A stretch of 64,000 nucleotides of DNA from Brachyhypopomus gauderio. Its lineage: Eukaryota; Chordata; Actinopteri; Gymnotiformes; Hypopomidae. Below the pieces are notes generated by a model. That model was not told where the DNA came from. It made no database searches and was given only the letters and a program-made list of their open reading frames with translations. Made by a program: the position numbers and the translations under genes. The DNA is taken from the NCBI RefSeq assembly GCF_052324685.1, contig NC_135225.1, forward strand, positions 10,977,503 through 11,041,502. The letters run 5' to 3'. Each line of letters opens with the position of its first letter. The first letter of the stretch is position 1. Below are positions 35,258-49,557 of the stretch, one piece after another.

Positions 35258-37946
35258 CTGAGAGAGAAGAGAAAGCGTTACACACTCGCACCACTGCGTA
35301 CGCACCGAGAAAGATCTCACACACCTTCATTCACGTTTATTCTCAATGGACCGAGATACCAGCACTCTCTCCGAAACACACTCACATGATGACCAAAGAA
35401 ACAAAAAAATTTTAAGTGTACCTTGGAAAAAGGTTTTCCCAGAGGACACTACATGGACAGAATGACTAACAAGCACACGGTTAGCCTGACAGCTACAACA
35501 GAGCAGCCTAGTTTCAAAGAAGCATAGCAGCATAAAGACAGCAGCTGTTATTGTATTATCTAGTAAGCAGCTTAGTGTCAAGTTAAAAATCTTCTGGGAC
35601 AACAGGAAAGGGTTTGAAAGCGGTTAGGAATATTTGGGAGGGGTAACTATAAATCTGCCCACATGTCTAAAATATGGGATTTGATGTTAAACTAATCAGA
35701 AAGCTGCTGAAAGGTTATGCTCTATGAAAGCCATGTTGAAAAAGATAAAACCAAGAGACCTGATGAAAGTGAGACCGATTTTCCGATACAGTCCCAACAC
35801 TGACGGTACACACACAGCACCATTGACAGGAAACCAAACTGGTTTTTAAGAAGGATGATTAACATGCGTGTGATGGAGAATATCTATCATGTTCAGGCAG
35901 GCATAACGAGCTCAGTCACAACATAAAACTAGCCAAGGTCTTCTCGTATCACACCAGACAACTACAACAACTCAGTATTAGGCAACCTCCACATACACTG
36001 AACTGCCACATCATACAGGGCCTGAGAATGTGAAGCTCTTTCACAGCAGGTACATTACTGGGAGGAAGCAAGACTCACTTTTACTCTCATTCAGAGAGGT
36101 CAAATAAACAGCACAGAGACTGCTGCAGTGTTCTTTGCCCACCTATATGTAAGCATACAGCAAACTTTCACTTTCACCAAGTCCACCTGCATCTGTCCTT
36201 TGAGCGGCTCCATTCTTAAAGGAGGCCGCTCGGCTACTCGGTGCACTAAAGAAGGCAGACGGCTCACAATACACTGAAATTGAGGAGCAGATAACGTCCG
36301 TCCTGGTCAAGAGGAACATCTCCCAACATTAAACACGCAGAGAGGTCCTGTCCACGCAGATGCCGCCATGACAAAGACCAGTTGTATTTACTGAAGAAAA
36401 ACGAGATGCTACAAAGCATCTTTGCCTGTTCTGCATGTGAAACTGTCTTCGCAGAGGCATTTAGCCTTTGATCAAAGAATGACTATGGGTGAATTAGAAC
36501 TTAATATTAAAAATGACAGCCAAAATAGTAAACAAATTCTATACAAAACAACCTATTGTGTTTGATAATTTAAATGACCTGCCATGGCCAGTGTTGAATA
36601 TTAGCGCTGCAAGGCAAGTGGAAAGGTCATTTTAACAAGAACAGTCATTTCCATCTAATGAATTATTTATTCACCTTCAGAACACTAGTGACACTGATGG
36701 TAATCAGATGTGTGATTTCAGCATTTGCAACAAAATAGCAGTACTTCAGACACTGGTACGAGTTCCCCCCATTTAAAATGTTATTTTTTTTCTATTGGCT
36801 AGAAACGTTTAGCTTGTAAACTTCTGTAATTTTAGCCATTGTGCACTGCATAAAAGCCGCAATTACGTAGAATAAACTTTACAGGGATCATTATTTCAAG
36901 ACAATTTAAAAACTTTTGAAACCAACCAGCCATAAAGGCTCTCTTCGTAAGAGCTGAAAGTGAACCGCTGGTAACATGGGCGTGCCTAGTCTAGAACAGA
37001 AACACTAACGCACCTGCTTCAGACACGGACGCTAATGTCCCGCCTGCACTTCCAAAGTGCGAGCTTTTCGGTAACATGTGGAAGTTTCGCTTGCCTGCCT
37101 TCTCAACACGCGCTGTGCGTAAAAATAAACGGCCGTGCTGATTTGCGTTTCCTCGTTAGCACCCGTTAGCTGAGCAGGGAGACGCACGGTGTGAACGGCA
37201 GGTGAGAAGCTGTCGCTGAGCTGCTGTGCTCTATTTCTGGGTGCTGCGCTCCACACGGCAAAAGCTTTCTAACACAAAGAGAAACTGGCTGGAAGAAGTC
37301 CACGACTTCTGAAGGCATTGCAAAAATGCACCAGTCACACTGGTGGAAATTTTTTATCTGTGAAACGTGTCGTCACTTAAATTTCAAAATAGAAAATACA
37401 TGTGCTCATGACTCAAGTGCTCGACTACAACTTTACTGAACACTTTGCCTTCATTATAATCGTGTTTAAGGTCACAGCTAAAAAGGAAGGGAACCTGGCC
37501 CAATATGGTCCTATCCTTAGAGAGAAGACTTAAGACCGAGAAATAACTAGACTGTAAGCCAAAGTTTGAGTCTAAAAACAACATGACACCGCAGAACACG
37601 AAACCTAGGCAAAAAGATGAAGAGTGGCAAGTTTTCTCTTCAGATCAAGACAACCATATCAAAGAGAAATATCCATGATTAGAATCTTGTGTAGTCCAAC
37701 TACTTCACCAGCCAAACCAAAATCCAAGAGCACAAGTCTGCAGTCACTCGAATGAGATCAGCGAGCAGACAGAAAGAACATTTCAAAGCAAACAGTAGCT
37801 CCCGAAATGAGAGGGAGCTCGAAAATGAAGCTTGCTCTGGCCGAGGTCAAAACTATGCTAAAACGGCACAGCAGCCATGGCCCCCGCCAGCCGTGAGCGA
37901 GAAGTGTACTCTAGTAGAGCTCTGCCCGCTGCCTCACTGCAGCAAC

Positions 37947-38006
<60 letters not shown>

Positions 38007-41000
38007 ATTTGCAGCTGTCCATCTGGTGGTTAGGGGAACAATAGTAAATGTGTGTCCAAGAGTGTATGGAGGGTGGGGAGGGGGGCGTCCTTGAAAACAC
38101 AGAGACAGCAGCTAGCTTCACCGACTACTGAAACTGTTTTTCAACGCACTTCCACAACATCCCTTCCAAAGAGCAAAGACACTCATCAAAAAATCACGCA
38201 TGCGTACACACATTCCAGCTGGTGGCATGTCAGAGCCTGCCTTGGCCTCTCCAGCAGTTTAAAAATGCCTAAAAAGTCCTCTTCCTTCTCCGAACACACC
38301 CCTATTCTTTTCTCCGCCTCCTATCCTATCCATTTCCATGTCTGCTCTCAGTCTAACAATGTCCGATTCAGCGTGAAAGCTGTGACTCAGAATGGTTCAG
38401 TCTGAGGGGGGCGAGTTTCAATGATGCACACCTTCTCCTGAAACACTTGCACTCGAACTCCCAAGCTACCAGTGCGCACACACACACAATATAAACTGTC
38501 CATGCAGAAAAATCAACACTTCCATGCAAGAATTGTAACACCTATACGAATTTCAGAAGGCACCAACTCAGTGGGGTTCTGAACTTTTAAAAATACAAGA
38601 ACACCCACATTTTCATACTAATTTCTCAAAGATGCGTTGAAATACATGCCTGTTCATAGATACACTGCCTAATAACCTAGTCTTATGTTCAAAGGGTATA
38701 CCTTCAAAGTGCACTTCTGGATACTTAGGCTTATAGTGATAAGCTAATGGAGCATCCTCTGTGCATAACAGCTCTGTTTTATTTTTGGCAACTGTACTAA
38801 GGATTCCAAAGTCTGTGACAGAGGAGAAAAAATGCCATGCCTCTAAATAGGCCTGACCCAGAACAGAGTGAAACTTTATGTAGGTTTTGCTGGGCAAACA
38901 ACCAAGGAACTCAACTACAAAGTGTCAAAGACAACTTGATCACCGAAATTATGTCAAAGAGGTAAGCTACATTTATGGGGGCTTACCCACTACCACTGAG
39001 CCAAGCTAGACTGCATTCCTGACAGCCTTTTCAGTTTTTACATCACAAAGATAGAAAATATTCATCACAAAGACCCATCTGTACATACAGATCAGCAAGT
39101 AAGAGGCAAAGACCCACTGATACTGCCTTGAGCACAGAGCGAAAACAGATAGATGCAATCATGGTGATGTCATCAACATACTAAATTTTTAGTTATGATT
39201 AGTAGATACAGGAAAGGCACCATTAGCCACAAGTTACATTAGACCAAAGTAATTCAGTTTAGCTTGGTCCTTACTGTGTCCATGGAAAATAGAAACCTTA
39301 AAGACTGCAAACACCACTGTTCAGGCCATCGCATAATGACTGAATTATGCAGCTTAAACCTACAGCTATGAGCTTGAAACACTGAAATACATGTAAACAG
39401 ACATCAGTGTGTGCATATCCCACTGAAGCTAGGCAACAGGTATCTGGGTGGGTGGGTATGAATGAAAATTTACACACTGAATTTCTTTGACTTTACCATG
39501 GCATCCAAGTTACAACAAGAGAAAGCAGACAATATCTAAAGAATAAGTGGTGAACATATACCACCAAAGAGGGTAATGCAGAAGAAATTTATGGTGAAGG
39601 TCTGAAACCAACAGACTGTTGTCCAAAGAAAAAGGTAAGAAATGAAAACAAGAAAGTCAGGTTTCTTCAGTATGACCACCTACTACCATGGGTGAAGAGA
39701 GATAGCTAACTGCATTTGCCAGGTTTTTCTTTCCTGTTATAATTTAACGCTATGAAATCACTTGTTGAATGTAAAAACTCTGTTGATGTCAAATTTTGTG
39801 AGTGGATGGAAAATACACTTCTTCCCAAAACTTCAGACACCTTAATTTGTCCGCGATAGTGGTATATTAGCTGATCAATATACAAGTGTCACAATTCATA
39901 CTGATTAAGGTTTACATTTGAATGTCAAATGCCAATCCCATGGGTTTGGCCCGATTCCAAATAATAATTCGAACTTTGGACCTTTCCTCACAATCCCTAC
40001 CTACACGGATTCACAAGCTTACCCGCCTTACACACAGCCCAAGTTCAGGACTTTTAACATGTCTTGAGTATTCATGAGTAACTTGAGTATTCATGAAGCT
40101 CAAACTCTTACAGCGTTTTAAGTTCACCCCAAGTCATTACTTCATTATTTCAGGCCGCGTGTGGTCAGCACAACCCGGAAACTGGAGAGCCGATGACATA
40201 GCCTTTTAAAGCAAGCATTCCGGGGGCGGGGGGGGGTGTACTGGACTGGCGCTGAACCGTTGTTCCCTCGGGACAAAAAGGTGTAAAAAGCAACGGACGT
40301 CTTCGTTTAACCTATGCATTAGCCGTGATATTTCGGTCCCCCAAATTCTACATTTTCTAGTACCGACATAGTCCATGAAGACCGCAAGCGCAGGAACTAG
40401 CTGTACGTGTGTTTTTAAAAAGTGCTCAACCCCTTCCGTGTTTGACGGACACACCCGTGTAACAGTAAACCCAGTCATTACAGTGTTTCAAAAATGATAC
40501 GTCTCAAAAGCGCACTCAACTGGTTCAAAACCTCACCGGCCACAACATTCTTCACCAACTCAGTCTGGTGCCGGAGCACTCGGGGATTCGTTGTGCATTC
40601 TCTGAGGAAACCTGCGAGTATTAACACGCCCAGCCCCTTCTGGACTCCACAGGTCAAGGTACACAGACCCGTAGGCAAACCGGGAAAGATCCCAAGCATT
40701 TTAAAAGCAATGAATCCCCCCACGGACACTTATAACACAATCTCAAATGACTCATGCCAGATAAATCGGCCAAGTCAGATGGACGTAGAATTAGTAAGCG
40801 AGTAGCCAGTCGGTCGGTAGTCACGCTGACCTGTTTCACACCGGCGGCTGCGTTGTCTGTAAATGCAAAGAAGGAGCTACAAAGAAAAAACATGGAGCCA
40901 CGCCTGTCCCTTCCCCCACATACACACCCATCCACACAAGACCGACTCAACAGGTTCCAGCTTACCAACTCCTGTGCTAAACTTTACGTTTAGTAAAAAA

Positions 41001-42116
41001 AAAAAGAAATACTTCGCATTTTAATTAAAAACAACAGCCTGGTTACGGAACCCAAATCCGCCAAATGACTGCATGCCAGGTTAAACGCGAATGTGATGAA
41101 ACGACACAAAAGTTATCGGCGGACAGAAGACTGAAACAGTAGCTAGTTCACGTTATGATCCAACGTATGGCCTCTGACCGTGCTAGGCGATTACAACACC
41201 AGTTTACAAACGATACCTCGAAACTGGTGAACCAACCAAGGCACCAACCCAGATTTCGACAAGGCACTTCCGCAAGTGCAGGTGTCGTTGGGCCTTGTCC
41301 ACCTTCATATCACCCAAGACGGTCGCTTGAACTTCAAAACCCTTCGCCAAGTTTACCTTCAGGCTTCTAATATGTGCACATGTGCAGGTTTATTCACCGT
41401 AAACTATCTAAAATGGCAAATTAATACTTAAAGAAAACACATGCACAAATGTTGTGCCAATTACATAAAGGTGCAACGAAAAAAAAAATCTATGTCTGGC
41501 TTGAACCCGAACCAAGCAAAGAAGTGGAAAAGCACATAACTGAAATACTAAATGGCATTTTAAACAAATGTTTGAACGAAACAAATGTAATATTCGTTAT
41601 TCAGACACCTACAATTATACACAAAATACAAACAACCAACGTAAGCAGAGAACAACTTCTAGGGTTTGCCGAGCCAAGTTATCCCGAGAATATGACAGAC
41701 CACAGCCTGGATGAACGCTTCCCCACCGGGGATTCCTCATGCGACACACGGACGCGCTCGCTGGCTGTGGGGGGTTTAAACCCAACGAATGGTCGAATTA
41801 AACACAACCCAATCTAGCTTTGAAACACTGGCCATTTTCACAACAGACCACGCAAACGAGAGTCGTAGTCGGCAGCTTAGCTAGCCAACCAGGCGACGTT
41901 ACTAAGCTAGCTAACTTTACTAGCATGCTAACCGCTAACGCGTTTGGTCGTTAACGCGACGGCTGTTATATCGTTAGCCCAGGTGACTTCTAAACTTTCC
42001 CACCCAACAAATCCCAAGTATCGCATTAGCGAAAAACACCCCTCACGAAGCTTTGAGAACACCAGGAATTTTCACTCACACGCGATTAAAAAAAGAGAAG
42101 AGTTTCGAAAGTCTAC
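35258..42116 (-). other. ctnnd1: Upstream intron of ctnnd1 (inferred)
   Basis: No coding exon is recognisable here on either strand. It lies between the first ctnnd1 coding exon, whose acceptor at 35258-35260 shows that upstream exons exist, and a CpG-richer zone near 42 kb. It holds an (AG)n tract at 37951-38001. Open frames such as 40494-40805 and 41449-41817 have no family resemblance. Confidence 0.5.
37951..38001. repeat. (AG)n microsatellite
   Basis: About 25 AG units in the inferred upstream intron of ctnnd1. Confidence 0.9.
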
Positions 42117-42500
42117 CTTTGTGTTTTTTTTTGTGCAAGTCCGACGTGTAGTTGTGGTCTTGGCCTACAGAAACAGGCTCCGTTTTTATCGACGCCAGCG
42201 ACGCGACCGATCCTCCGAGCGCTACGAACTAATTGTAATTCCAGCGGGTCTAAATTTGGGCGTCGTAGCCCGCTGCGCCACACACACACCGTATCTGGCT
42301 CACCGTGTTCGGTATCTTCGTACTTATGTTAACGGTATCGTGTCCATTCAAACGCATGTGTGGCCCCAAAAAAAACCGTAGGCCGAGACAGATATGAACG
42401 TTGCGGTCCTTTCAAAAACCCACCTAAGCTATCTCGGTCTCCTTGTTCACTCCTCTCTCCTCGCTCCCAGTTCTGCTCCTGACCCCTCCCCTGCGCAGCT
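42117..42500 (-). promoter_or_regulatory. ctnnd1: Candidate first exon and promoter of ctnnd1
   Basis: This region is richer in CpG (for example GACGCCAGCGACGCGACCG) than its surroundings. The minus strand offers a donor-like CAAAG|GTAGAC at 42117/42116 that could splice to the acceptor at 35258-35260. This is inference from position, composition and one splice site; the true start is not visible. Confidence 0.3.
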
Positions 42501-43141
42501 AGGCTTGAGCAAGGCGCACAGAACCAGGATAGGGCGGGGATGGGCCGCGGGAGGGAATTCTTTAGTCTGTGTCAGACTGAAGCGATGTTTTTGTCTCTTG
42601 TAACCTACAAACAAAAAAAAAGAAGCTCACGTCGCATTCAGAACTGTACCTGCCAAATGCACATTTTAATTGTCGTTTATTGTATGTGTTAGCCGAGAAA
42701 TGTGTATGTGTGACTGGAATTGTTGTTAAAGCTTCCCGATTAGTTAATCCCATGGCCAATCATTTTAAATCAATCGAATCTCCGTTTTACAGCCCAATTA
42801 CAAGTGCATGATCGCGGAACAAATGTGCTGAGAGCACCATCTTGTGGTTAGAACATGTGAGTCAGGTAAACCCAACCATCCAACTATGCATACCAATTAC
42901 ATGTCGAATGAATAGACATTGGTTGTGGATTTTTTTCTGTTCTGTGAAAAAATAGCTGTCTAGCTAGTCAAATACTAAATGCCATCTGAAAGAAACAAAC
43001 ATCGTAGATGTGGGTCATCATCATCATCCGCAGCAGCAGCAGCATTGGGGTTATTCCTAGTGAAACATTTCCAGCAAACTGTATGAATGTATGTCAATTT
43101 TGGCTATGTCGTACCATTTGAAGATCAAAAAACAATATTTC
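42501..43141. other. Intergenic between ctnnd1 and slc43a3, no gene seen
   Basis: The two flanking genes point away from each other. A short CAT/CAG-type triplet run lies near 43018-43045. No exon is supportable. Confidence 0.5.
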
Positions 43142-43197
43142 TATATTTAAAATTCTGAATGTCTATATATATATATATATATAGACATTCAGAATTT

Positions 43198-43205
<8 letters not shown>
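43142..43205. repeat. 64-bp perfect palindrome with (TA)n centre
   Basis: The arm ATTCTGAATGTC (in 43142-43167) is answered exactly by GACATTCAGAAT (in 43180-43205), and the (TA)n between them is itself self-complementary. The whole 64 bp therefore reads the same on both strands. It is followed by more (TA)n to 43229. It could extrude as a cruciform or be the remains of a fold-back element. Confidence 0.9.
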
Positions 43206-43235
<30 letters not shown>

Positions 43236-43629
43236 GATATTATCTAACAACTCAGTGCAGTTAAAACATGAATGAAAACATGAATAATTATTTTGGCAGT
43301 TTCAAAGGTGCTTTGCTCAGTAGCTTCAGGGAAAAACTTTGGGCATGAGAGGTGTCAGGCAAATGCAGTAAATTAGATTTTCTGTCTGAAGTATTATTTG
43401 AAATATACATTTAATACTGGAAGCAAAAGCTGTGATCTCCTGTGTTTTGGTTATTTAAGCATGAACCCCACAATATTGAACTGTGATGTCTTGCCAGCCT
43501 TGTGCAGTTTGTTGACTGGTATATAAATTGTTAACTCAAATGTTTAATCAACACTGAAATCGATGGATAAATATGCGACCCAAAACACTATAAATTGCAA
43601 TTATAAATTGTTTGCTTTGAAATATGTTT

Positions 43630-44470
43630 ATACAGTTTAGGCCAAAAGTTCATATGCACATGAGATAAAGGCACTCTTTACCAACTCAACATCTCTAATA
43701 TTGCTATACATTTCCTGTATTAAGTCAGTTAGGTTGTGCACTTTATTTCACGAACTGCTTTCACAATAATAGCCAGGAAAAGATTCATTTCAGGTTTCAG
43801 TTACCATTTCTGATTTTCAGATCCCACAGACACACAAAGTATTGTTTGTTAGCCTTTTGACATAAATAGAATGTTTAGGGTGGCTTCTCACAAGATTCTC
43901 ACAGTACATTACTGACATTTTTGCCCAGTCCCCCTGACAAACATAATGTAACTCAGGCTTGTTGACCTCCTTGCTCAGACATGCTTCTTTAGTTCAGTCC
44001 ACAGTTCATTTCAGGTCAGGACTTGTAATTGCGATTCTTTCTCTTTGTTGTTTTAAGACAGCTTTCAGACAGAATTGATCAGGATCACCAACCTGCTAGA
44101 AGACCTAGTTGTGAAAAAGTTCTAACGTTCTGGCATACTGAAGTATTGCTTCAGTGTATCTTTCCTCATGATACTATCTGGTCTATTTCATATTAAGCTC
44201 TCCCACGTTTTTTCCCTTGTATATCTGTAATTATTGGCAAAAATGTGGTTTTCATTTAACTAGAAAACTTCTGCAATCCTCAGGTTTGTTAATTTGCACT
44301 AAAAGACCGTGGTCCTAAAAGTAAGCCCTGGAATTCAGTCACAGATGCAGTCACGGTCACGTCTGAATTATGGTAACTGTCCAAGGGCATTACAACCATT
44401 TCTGAAATCATCCAGACTGTTATTCTTTTGACTAGCTGGAAATATTCTGCACTGAATGATGCATTGTTAA
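43630..44470 (-). mobile_element. Decayed Tc1/mariner transposon, reverse orientation
   Basis: The sequence begins TACAGTTTAGGCCAAAAGTT, matching the form of Tc1-type termini. It continues with stretches I recognise from fish Tc1-like elements, such as GCCTTTTGACATAAATAG, GGTGGCTTCTCACAAG and TTCAGTTCAGTCCACAG. These are the antisense of a transposase coding region. The far terminus is missing and frames are broken, so this is an old truncated copy. Confidence 0.65.
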
Positions 44471-45855
44471 AGATCTACAATCAGTTATTTTAAAAATGAT
44501 CTTTCAAAAGAAACAGATGACCTAACAACTCATTAAAACATATGTCATGGTATACATGGTATGCAATATGGGAAATTGTGTTGTAATTTGTAAGAAATCC
44601 GTACGATTGTATGTACGTCACCCTAGCAATACCGTCACAGATTTTGAAGCCAGAAGAATCGTGAACGCGCGTGTCCGTTTCGTTTGGCGTTACTGCAAAA
44701 TCGCATGTATTTGCATGTTTCTGCCCCTTGCCTCTGCAGGATAACTGAAGAGAAAACTGACCGGTCAAGGATATACGTTTGTATATGCTTAAATTATACT
44801 CAATGTAAGCTGTAAACGCTTTAAAAGCAGCAAAAAGCAATGATTTTATTAGGCGATTTAGCTAACACCTTGTTACAGCCTGAAACCTTATATAGGCCTA
44901 TATAGGCCTTATATATGAAACAGTGCAAAATATTTAAAAAGGTTATTTTAAATTGTGGATATTTTGTAATGTTGTTGTTAGACGAGTTATGGCAATTATA
45001 TATGAACTGGTAAATTGGTATATTAATTGGCAGCCTATATTTTGCACAACAGGCTTTTGAGTTTAACGCTCCAAAAGGAAACCTGTTGGCCAGGGAGATT
45101 AGAGAAAACAAAAGTCCTAATTCTGGATTAAGGCCCATTCGCCGGAGTGCGAGGGCGTGTAGAGCTACTGTTTACTGCCATGTGTTAACTCGTAAATTAC
45201 AGGCACGGTGTATTGGAAATTATAGTTTTTATTGGTAGAATATATCATTCTATCATAAACAATATTTGTCTTTATTTAGAGTTGTAGCCTAACAGAAGTG
45301 TAAAATACCACCGGATTTGGGTATTATAAGGAACTGATACACACAAAGAGGAACAAAATTATTATGTACAGTGTAAATTATCACGTGAACTGCATAGTAA
45401 ATAAAACTGAAATTATAAGAGGGACCTGGCATATTCAACATTGAATATTACTTCACTTTTAAATCACCACTTTTCCTCCTAAGTGCTGTCTGCTTTATTT
45501 ACGTACTTCATATGGCTTTCCAGAAGTCCTTTATGCTGCTATGGAGAATGCAAAGAGAACTCACAGAAATAACGTTTGGTTCACAGAAGTGCAGCGTTTT
45601 TATCTCATTCATGCATACATCTGGGGTGCTTGATCCCAGCACTCTCTCTGTACTATCACACTGGTGCATGCAGTAGAACAGCAGCGATGATGCGTCTGGG
45701 CGAAAAGCCGCTCACAGAACATTAAAACCACGTCTGAGGCATTAGCATACAGGATAAGTAGGAGAGAGCAGCTGCTCCTCTGGGCACACACTTCTGCTTT
45801 GGCTTGACGGAGAGTAACGTGTCTTCTTAGAGACACGGTGAGGAACCGGAGGAAG
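44471..45855. other. slc43a3 upstream region
   Basis: AT-rich to about 45.4 kb, with no exon recognised. The slc43a3 promoter should lie in the last few hundred bases before 45856, but no single element stands out. Confidence 0.45.
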
Positions 45856-48114
45856 ATGCATGGATCTGACTGTGTATCTGGGGCAAAGGGTCGATACAGA
45901 CTCACCCTAGTTACAGGACTCCTGGAGTGTCTGTTTTTTGCCGGAGTTGTGTTTGGATGGGCTTCCCTTGTGTTTGTTCTGAAGTCAGATGGATACTTCA
46001 GTGATCTTTGTGTCAATGTGACCGAAGCTAATAGCAATATGGATGTAGGTGAGCACAGATATTTAAATAGTGTATTCTAATTTGTTGAGAAGGTTTCCTT
46101 CTTGACCCTGGGTTAACACCTCCTCCATGCATACAATCATTCATTATGCTTGTCTTCTCCCAGGCTGCAGTGCCCAAGATAAGCAACTGTCGCTTGTCTT
46201 CACCGTTGCCTCCTTCATGAACAACTTTCTCACTCTTCCTAATGGCTTCATTTTTGACCATTTTGGAACAATGGCTACTAGATTTCTGGCAATGTGAGTC
46301 CATTTAAATTACAGATATGCAGCAATGGATAATGTTATCTTGCTAAACTGCACAGTAGTATCCATCAATCCCAGAGGGTTTATCTGAAGTTATGAAAATA
46401 TTCATCAGAAATTGAATGTTGGGTTAGACTGCAGAAGAGTTAGACAGGATAATATTACTTAATCAAGATTGATACCTTCAATTCTACTTTCAATGAAAGT
46501 ATTGTTTATGGCATTTATTATTAAGATGTAGTGAGTGACATTGTAGACACATTGGTTCTGGTGTTAACACCCTGGTTGGGTGCCATAGGATTTTTTCATG
46601 TTTTGTCACTTTAGTGATGGTATCAGTTCAAATACATAAAATCTTAATTATATGTAATCTTTATTATTAACATTTTGCACTACTTGCACACTTACGTTTA
46701 CAGTGTCTCAAACTACTCTTATTTGATGTGTCCCAGTCATTTGGCCCCTTAGATAATCAGATAAATAAAGGAGATACAAAATACTGCAAAATCACAATTA
46801 AGACACACATTTTTTTTTATGACTTGTATTCACTTGTATTTTACTTTCATAGAGCGCTGTATACCACAGGAACTTTGCTTGTGGCATTTTCTAGTAGAGG
46901 TAAAGCAGAACTAGTTAATTGAAATGATTTTTACCCAAGTACTCTTATGGGCTGATTAAATGACTCTTCTTTTACTCTTCCAGCTCTGGCTCTTCTGTTT
47001 TTCCCAGCTCTTTCATTTATTGCTGTGGGAGGTATTTTGTTTCTTCTCACAAACATACAGGTATTGACAATCATACACAAACTGCATGTTTAAGCACATT
47101 TTTATCTAAATACAACTATAATACTTAGTGACTAATTGATTAAGTTGATGACCTTTGTATATCATGCTGTATGTAGTCATTCAGGTTATTCAATGTTTGT
47201 AAAAATAAATGTTTTCTTCCACACCACTAGGTGGGGAACCTTTTTGGAACTCATCGTTCCACCATCATTACGCTTTACAATGGTGCCTTTGACTCTTCTT
47301 CTGCAATTTTCCTGATTATCAAGGTAAAGAATGTGCTTAAATAAACACCCAATGGCTAAAACATAATGTAACATTTTCACATCAAGAAAACCTTACTTTT
47401 ACATTAAAAGAAACCTAATGTGCAGAGTTACCAATCATGATTTGCTTTTCATTGTCTTCCAGCTGTTTGAAAGTTTCTCTATTATTAAATCTGTCTAATC
47501 TGCCAAATCTTTTAAAGTTTTTCAAATGTGTATATTCAATATAAAGTTCAGCCTTGTATAATTATACCCAGAATCTTTTCATTAAGGTGTTGTATGAAAA
47601 AGGGATCTCTCTTCGCACCTCTTTCCTCTTCCTGACTGCCTGTAATGTCTTCCATCTGCTTCGGACTCTTTTCTTCATGCCTAAATCACATGTCCCCTAC
47701 CCAGTCCCAGCGAACTACAAATATGGGTGAAAACATCATCACTTACACTCGTTCCATCAGTTATACTGCCTGATCCTAACACCTGACACTGTTTTTCTCA
47801 TGGTACAGGATCAGCTGTGGTAAATCAGCCAGCTATAACCTGGAACAGTGCGAGACGCAGCAAGAGCTGAACTACGCCTCGGACAGAAGTAGGAACGACA
47901 GAAACATTGAGCCATTGGAGACCAATGACTCACCTAGGACGGAAGACATCACGAAGAAAGGTACTGCTTTGTCACTATCTGAGGGGGAAATGCAGTGTCT
48001 CAAATGTTTCTTTTTGTTTGTTTTTGTTAAAATCATAATACTTCATGAGTTTGAAATGGAAGGACATCACTAAAAGATTGAAACACCAAGCTATGCTCCC
48101 GTTCTTATTCAGTT

Positions 48115-48162
<48 letters not shown>

Positions 48163-49407
48163 CCTCTCCAGACAGCAGCTTTAAGAGCTGTGTTCTATCC
48201 TGGTTCTTTCTCTGGCATCTGATATGGCTTTCAGTCATGCAGCTGCGTCATTACCTCTTCATTGGAACCCTGAATCCCATGCTTGATCTACTGGCAAACC
48301 ATGACCCAGCAGTAGGTAAATAAACGGAAACCTGTCATTTACTCTATAAGATGCACTCTGTGTAAGACCGTTTAAAAAAAGTTCCCATTTGCTACATGAC
48401 TGAATTATGCATTCAGTAGTAAAACTTTTCATCCTGGTCATATTTCTTTCTCAGTGAGCCAGTACACCAATGCGTTTGCCTTCACTCAGCTAAGTGGGAT
48501 TCTGTTTGCTCCCTGGAATGGACTTCTAATGGACAGACACAAGAGGAAAGCACTGAACCCAGGTCAGTGGACGGGTTGTATTGTGCAGATTAGATATAAT
48601 CCTACCATATATCTTGGAAATGTTTAAATCACTACATTTTTAAATCACTCTCCCTCTTTCTCAGGAGAGACAGAAAACGAAGCAGACCTGCGCTCCTCTG
48701 TTCTATCACTCTTTCTCACCTCTCTTCAGTGCCTTCTGTTCTCTGTTTGTGCTACCGTTCCTCTCCTCCCTCTCCAATATGCCACATTCATCCTTCAGGT
48801 CCTAAACCGCTCTTTTCTTTATGGAGGCAACGCTGCTTTCATCAGCATTGCGTGAGTGAATGCAAATGAAAATAGATATAACTGATAAGTTAAAAACCTG
48901 CATGTAGCCCTGTTGAATGCCATGAACTGTGAATGGAATTTGAATCCTAACAGGTTCCCTGCACAACATTTTGGTAAGATGTACGGTCTGGCGATGTCTC
49001 TATCAGCGGTCGTGTCAGTGCTGCAGTACCCATGCTTTACTCTGGTAGAAGCTCTTGGAGGGAATCCCCTCTATGTAAGTCTAATGTCTCATACCTAAAA
49101 CAGCCATACAAATGTGATTTAAAAGCCATTTTGATTTGACTGAAAAATTTCAGACTAGTCTGTTGTTAGAAGAAATAGTCCAATTAATAGAATAGTAGAC
49201 TACCTTACAGACAATGTTTAAAGCTACAATTATTATGATTATTTATTATTTATGTTTCAGGTGAACCTTAGTTTGACGATTCTTACTTTATTGACCTTCA
49301 TCCATCCTCTCAACATCTTTCTCCACTGCAGAAGACTGGCCAATCAGAGAGGCAGCAAACAGAGCATGTCAAATGATGATTCTTCGAAAAGAGAGGCTTC
49401 ACTATAG
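45856..49407 (+). CDS. slc43a3: SLC43A3, equilibrative purine nucleobase transporter
   Basis: SLC43A3 (ENBT1) is a 12-helix plasma-membrane carrier of the major facilitator superfamily that moves purine nucleobases. Twelve coding exons: 45856-46048, 46164-46293, 46853-46899, 46984-47060, 47231-47323, 47587-47726, 47809-47960, 48172-48315, 48455-48562, 48665-48851, 48954-49074 and 49261-49407. They give 1539 nt and 512 aa (human 491) with phases matching throughout. Landmarks are [16 protein letters not shown] in helix 1, [16 protein letters not shown], the family run [20 protein letters not shown] (exon 5), [37 protein letters not shown] and [10 protein letters not shown]. The loop between helices 6 and 7 is hydrophilic and variable. 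ATG 45856 was chosen as the first in frame after the upstream open stretch, which has only a GTG. The gene converges on cabp2. Confidence 0.95.
48118..48162. repeat. (CT)n tract at an slc43a3 acceptor
   Basis: About 20 CT units run directly into the acceptor CTCTCCAG of the exon starting at 48172, serving as its pyrimidine tract. Confidence 0.9.
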
Positions 49408-49551
49408 TGTCATTGTGCTATATCATTACTAAAAAAACAGTATTTTACATAATTTGTGGAAAGGATCATTTTTACACTAAATACCATTTTTAAACAGCCT
49501 TTAATTTTTTTTATAATATCATTTGTGATGAAACAGGTGTGATGAATAATG

Positions 49552-49557
49552 ATTAAA
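49552..49557 (+). terminator. slc43a3: Candidate poly(A) signal of slc43a3
   Basis: ATTAAA, the common variant hexamer, 145 bases after the stop codon and before the Tc1 remnant. No canonical AATAAA is nearer. Confidence 0.3.

Noticed and set aside
40494..40805. 103-residue plus-strand frame
   Set aside because: No recognisable domain, no splice partners and no start context; it lies in the inferred ctnnd1 intron.
41449..41817. 122-residue plus-strand frame near the ctnnd1 5' end
   Set aside because: Composition follows the AT-rich background and no family resemblance was found; kept out of the gene list.
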